A stretch of 8,709 nt of DNA from positions 1-8,709 of the forward strand of contig JAIEQT010000305.1 in the NCBI GenBank assembly GCA_019747455.1. The letters are read 5' to 3'. A model generated the notes under the pieces. The model searched no databases, was not told where the DNA came from, and saw only the letters and a program-made list of their open reading frames with translations. Position numbers and translations under genes: made by a program. Origin of the DNA: Chitinophagaceae bacterium. Lineage in GTDB: Bacteria > Bacteroidota > Bacteroidia > Chitinophagales > Chitinophagaceae. This document shows, one piece after another, positions 6,253 through 8,709 of this stretch; positions within the stretch are counted from its first letter, which is position 1; each line of letters begins with the position of its first letter.

Positions 6253-6998
6253 TGTTTGCAAAGCTGAGAAGAAATTGGTTGTATTTACGATACTGGCTAA
6301 AAGCGAGTAATGGGAAGGGGCACGGTATTCATTCTCCTTTTGTTTTCAAACTGATAACAGATGTTTTAAATGATACAAGAAATTTTTATGCCTTTGAGAT
6401 GATTGCGAATAGTGTGAAGTTGCGGCTAAACGATAACGCATTGGTGAAAAAAGATCGGCACCTATTTAGCGTAAAGCATCAAATTAAATATGGACAGCTT
6501 TTATTTCGGCTTGTTCATTATTTTTCATCCCAGCAGATTCTTGAGATAGGATATTCATTCGGTATCACTACTGCTTATATGGCGGCGGCCAAGGAAACTG
6601 CTAATGTGGTAACACTTATGCCTGATACCCGGCATGTATCTCTTGCAAGAGCAGCTTGCGAATCAATGCAACTTAACAATATAAGCTTTGAAGTAGGAAA
6701 TATAGATGAGATGCTGCAACCGTTATTGCAAAAAATAGAAAAAGTAGATCTATGCTATATCCATAACCGTTTTTCGGAAGATATTTTTATGAACTATTTC
6801 GATCAATTGCATCCTTTTCTTCATGAATTTTCTGTATTGGTTATACATCCGATACGTAGGGATGATCAAGCCACAAAGAATTGGCAGGCGATGGTTAAGC
6901 GATCAGATATTAACCTAACCATTGATTTATTTGATATTGGATTGATCTTTTTTAGAAAGGGCCGATTTGAAAAGGAGCATTTCACTATTCGATTTTAG
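6252..6998 (+). CDS. Class I SAM-methyltransferase-like protein (Bacteroidota HGIHSPF family)
   Basis: The 248-aa protein starts with an amphipathic basic stretch (FAKLRRNWLYLRYWLKAS), then GHGIHSPFVFKLI (23-35), a hallmark I know from a Bacteroidota family annotated as class I SAM-dependent methyltransferases. The Rossmann motif I is QILEIGYSFGITTAYMAAA (95-113). The C-terminal TIDLFDIGLIFFRKG (223-237) and EHFTIRF end are also family traits. Two acidic motifs that I recall as conserved in relatives, FIDGNH and FDDIHW, appear here as YIHNRF (169-174) and VIHPIRR (197-203), so acidic residues that may bind metal or substrate are lost. Substrate is unknown. Its ATG overlaps the membrane protein's stop, suggesting the two act together or are at least made in a fixed ratio. 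The stop codon falls in a GATTTTA tandem repeat. Confidence 0.8.
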   Translation: MFAKLRRNWLYLRYWLKASNGKGHGIHSPFVFKLITDVLNDTRNFYAFEMIANSVKLRLNDNALVKKDRHLFSVKHQIKYGQLLFRLVHYFSSQQILEIGYSFGITTAYMAAAKETANVVTLMPDTRHVSLARAACESMQLNNISFEVGNIDEMLQPLLQKIEKVDLCYIHNRFSEDIFMNYFDQLHPFLHEFSVLVIHPIRRDDQATKNWQAMVKRSDINLTIDLFDIGLIFFRKGRFEKEHFTIRF

Positions 6999-7006
6999 AT
7001 TTTAGA
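6991..7006. repeat. GATTTTA tandem repeat, related to the thyA-folA repeat
   Basis: Two copies of the heptamer GATTTTA (6991-6997, 6998-7004) plus GA span the end of the methyltransferase-like gene, and the second copy supplies its TAG stop. The 11-mer ATTTTAGATTT (6992-7002) also occurs at 5241-5251, in the loop and left arm of the hairpin between thyA and folA. This looks like a fragment of the same dispersed A/T-rich repeat class. The remaining gap to 7069 holds no convincing promoter or terminator; a 5-bp AAAGA/TCTTT stem at about 7026-7039 has no T-run. Confidence 0.45.
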
Positions 7007-7069
7007 ACGCTAATTCATCCGTTTAAAGAAGTTTCTTTATTCAATCAAAAAAAAGATTTACTTTAAAGC

Positions 7070-8194
7070 ATGATTATTGGCATTTTAAAAGAAATAACTG
7101 GAGAAAAAAGAGTGGCGATGTTGCCGGATCAGGCAGGTATTTTAGCAAAATCCGGTATTGAAGTTTGGGTGGAAACAGGTGCCGGAATTGCATCGTTTGC
7201 TACCGATGAGCAATATCAATCGAAGGGTATTAAGGTTTCAACAAGAGCAGAAATTTTGTTGCAAACCACCATATTATTATCATTCAATCCCTTGCCTGAA
7301 GTAGACTATGCTTCCATTCAAAAAAATGCAGTGTTGGTTGGCGTATATCAACCTTTATTTAATGTAACATTGGCTCAACATATTGCCAGCAAAGAACTAA
7401 GTTTATTTAGTTTGGATATGATTCCACGCACTACCCGTGCACAATCTATGGATGTTTTGAGTAGTCAGGCTAATATATCAGGGTATAAGGCCGTGTTAAA
7501 AGCCGCCGATTTATTGCCTCATTATTTTCCTATGTTTATGACCGCAGCGGGTAGTATTGCGCCAGCTAAAGTATTGATATTAGGAGCGGGCGTGGCAGGC
7601 TTACAGGCTATTGCAACTGCTAAAAGATTAGGGGCAGTAGTAGAAGTATCGGATACCAGACCTGCCGTAAAAGAAGAGGTAATGAGTCTGGGAGCTAAGT
7701 TTATTGAGGTTGAAGGTGCAGCTGATGCTTCAAAAGCAGGCGGCTATGCCGTAGAACAATCGGAGGAATTTAAACAAAAGCAATTAGCCAGATTAACTGA
7801 ATCGGTAGCTAAATCGGATGTGATCATTGCTACTGCGCAATTACAAGGTAAGCGGGCGCCGCTATTAATTACAGATGCTATGTTGCAACTTATGAAACCC
7901 GGATCGGTAGTAATAGATTTAGCCGCATCAACAGGAGGGAATATTGAAGGCACCATCAATAATGATATGGTGGTAAAACATGGGATTACCATTGTTGGCA
8001 ATAGTGCTTTGGCAGCAGATATGCCTGCCGATGCCAGTAAAGTATATGGAAAAAATGTTTTTAATTTTTTACAATTGATCATCGATAAAAACAATGCAGT
8101 AGCATTGAATTTTGATGATGAGTTAGTAAAAGGTTGTTGTATTACCCATGCGGGTGATATAGTTCATGAACGAATAAAAGAATTGATAAAGTAA
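7070..8194 (+). CDS. pntAA: Proton-translocating NAD(P) transhydrogenase subunit alpha, part 1 (NAD-binding domain I)
   Basis: This peripheral cytoplasmic subunit binds NAD(H) and exchanges hydride with the NADP-binding subunit, while the membrane part couples this to proton entry, giving NADPH from NADH. The 374-aa protein has the alanine dehydrogenase/PNT fold: N-terminal GILKEITGEKRVAMLPD (4-20), RAQSMDVLSSQANISGYKAV (123-142), the dinucleotide loop LGAGVAGLQAIATAKRLGA (171-189) with VSDTRP (193-198) carrying the NAD-selecting Asp195, the mobile loop QLQGKRAPLLIT (257-268) and the VIDLAASTGGN block (281-291). It is a transhydrogenase rather than an alanine dehydrogenase because of RAQSMD and because pntAB follows 5 bp after its stop. 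It ends before the membrane helices, as in the three-subunit type known from Rhodospirillum rubrum. Confidence 0.96.
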   Translation: MIIGILKEITGEKRVAMLPDQAGILAKSGIEVWVETGAGIASFATDEQYQSKGIKVSTRAEILLQTTILLSFNPLPEVDYASIQKNAVLVGVYQPLFNVTLAQHIASKELSLFSLDMIPRTTRAQSMDVLSSQANISGYKAVLKAADLLPHYFPMFMTAAGSIAPAKVLILGAGVAGLQAIATAKRLGAVVEVSDTRPAVKEEVMSLGAKFIEVEGAADASKAGGYAVEQSEEFKQKQLARLTESVAKSDVIIATAQLQGKRAPLLITDAMLQLMKPGSVVIDLAASTGGNIEGTINNDMVVKHGITIVGNSALAADMPADASKVYGKNVFNFLQLIIDKNNAVALNFDDELVKGCCITHAGDIVHERIKELIK

Positions 8195-8199
8195 ATAAT

Positions 8200-8508
8200 A
8201 TGCAAACTAATTTAGACTGGATATCTGCACATAATGCTATTATTTATATTGTAATACTTATGATTTTTTTAGGTATTGAAGTAATAAGTAGGGTTCCTAG
8301 TGTTTTGCATACCCCACTGATGAGTGGCGCCAACGCGATTCATGGAGTTGTAATTATTGGAGCTATTATTGTAATGGGGAGAGCTGAGTCTGATAATTAT
8401 ATAGCCTTAATACTGGGTTTCCTGGCTGTAATATTAGGTACATTGAATGTGGTGGGTGGCTTTGTGGTTACTGATAGAATGTTAGAAATGTTTAAGAAGA
8501 AAAAATAA
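8200..8508 (+). CDS. pntAB: NAD(P) transhydrogenase subunit alpha, part 2 (membrane domain II)
   Basis: This 102-aa membrane subunit forms half of the proton channel with PntB. Three transmembrane helices are visible near residues 13-31, 46-62 and 67-90. Family signatures are VPSVLHTPLMSGANAIHG (32-49) and LGTLNVVGGFVVTDRMLEMF (79-98), which lie around the helices that line the proton path. The length is normal for the split-subunit form. It sits 5 bp after pntAA and 2 bp before pntB, so the three genes form one operon with probable translational coupling. Confidence 0.96.
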   Translation: MQTNLDWISAHNAIIYIVILMIFLGIEVISRVPSVLHTPLMSGANAIHGVVIIGAIIVMGRAESDNYIALILGFLAVILGTLNVVGGFVVTDRMLEMFKKKK

Positions 8509-8510
8509 TA

Positions 8511-8709
8511 ATGGAAATAAGTTTGCTTTCGATTTTTTATTTAGTGGGTTCGGTAACATTTATTATCGGATTAAAAATGTTATCGCATCCTGAAACAGCG
8601 CGAAAGGGCAATTTAATAGCTGCTGTTGGTATGGGGTTGGCTATTTTCGGCACTATATTTTTATATAAGGATGGTGATCAGGGTTTGCATAATTATGCGT
8701 GGATATTTG
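8511..8709 (+). CDS. pntB: NAD(P) transhydrogenase subunit beta, N-terminal part (cut by window)
   Basis: An ATG 2 bp after the pntAB stop opens a frame of 66 codons that runs off the right edge. The translation starts MEISLLSIFYLVGSVTFIIG and continues LKMLSHPETARKGNLIAAVGM (about 21-41). The LKMLSHP.TAR.GN stretch right after the first helix is the standard start of PntB. Two membrane helices are visible (about 5-22 and 34-51). The full protein normally has further membrane helices and a C-terminal NADP-binding domain III, which lie outside the window. Confidence 0.93.
   Translation, partial: MEISLLSIFYLVGSVTFIIGLKMLSHPETARKGNLIAAVGMGLAIFGTIFLYKDGDQGLHNYAWIF

Noticed and set aside
7026..7039. 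AAAGA/TCTTT stem as a terminator before pntAA
   Set aside because: The stem is only 5 A/T-rich pairs with a 4-base loop and no T-run follows.
7744..8094. 116-aa open frame on the minus strand inside pntAA
   Set aside because: It is antisense to a well-conserved gene, shows no family features, and its openness follows from the codon use of pntAA.

Overview
The window looks like chromosomal DNA from a member of the Bacteroidota, most likely near the Chitinophagaceae. I infer this from the A/T-rich sequence, near-absence of Shine-Dalgarno sequences, several Bacteroidota-type proteins (the HGIHSPF methyltransferase-like family, a stand-alone proline dehydrogenase) and short intergenic repeats built on ATTTTAGATTT. 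No tRNA, rRNA, CRISPR array, insertion sequence or phage gene is visible.

Layout. (1) Positions 1-2316, minus strand: two overlapping genes for two different flavoproteins of the photolyase/cryptochrome superfamily. The upstream gene is a member of the bacterial (6-4) photolyase family (FeS-BCP, 'deoxyribodipyrimidine photolyase-related') that appears to have lost the cysteines of the Fe-S cluster. The downstream gene, cut by the window edge, starts directly with the FAD-binding helical domain, lacks the usual N-terminal antenna domain and carries a C-terminal extension. (2) A 47-bp divergent gap, then on the plus strand a short-chain dehydrogenase/reductase (2364-3080) whose catalytic Ser position is Gly. 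(3) A stand-alone proline dehydrogenase (3170-4357), closed by a probable intrinsic terminator. (4) thyA, an imperfect hairpin repeat, folA, a small membrane protein and a methyltransferase-like protein (4426-6998), the last three packed within a few bases of each other. (5) The three-gene proton-translocating transhydrogenase operon pntAA-pntAB-pntB (7070 to beyond the right edge).

How the genes work together. ThyA makes dTMP and leaves dihydrofolate, which FolA reduces back to tetrahydrofolate using NADPH. Transhydrogenase uses the proton gradient to make NADPH from NADH. Proline dehydrogenase feeds electrons from proline to the quinone pool. The two photolyase-family proteins are probably co-expressed for light-driven DNA repair or light sensing.

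The most unusual part is the photolyase pair at the left end: a cluster-less relative of the Fe-S photolyases translationally overlapped with a short photolyase of unusual domain order. I do not see a wholly new system; the rest is core metabolism with a few oddities in individual proteins and one intergenic repeat.
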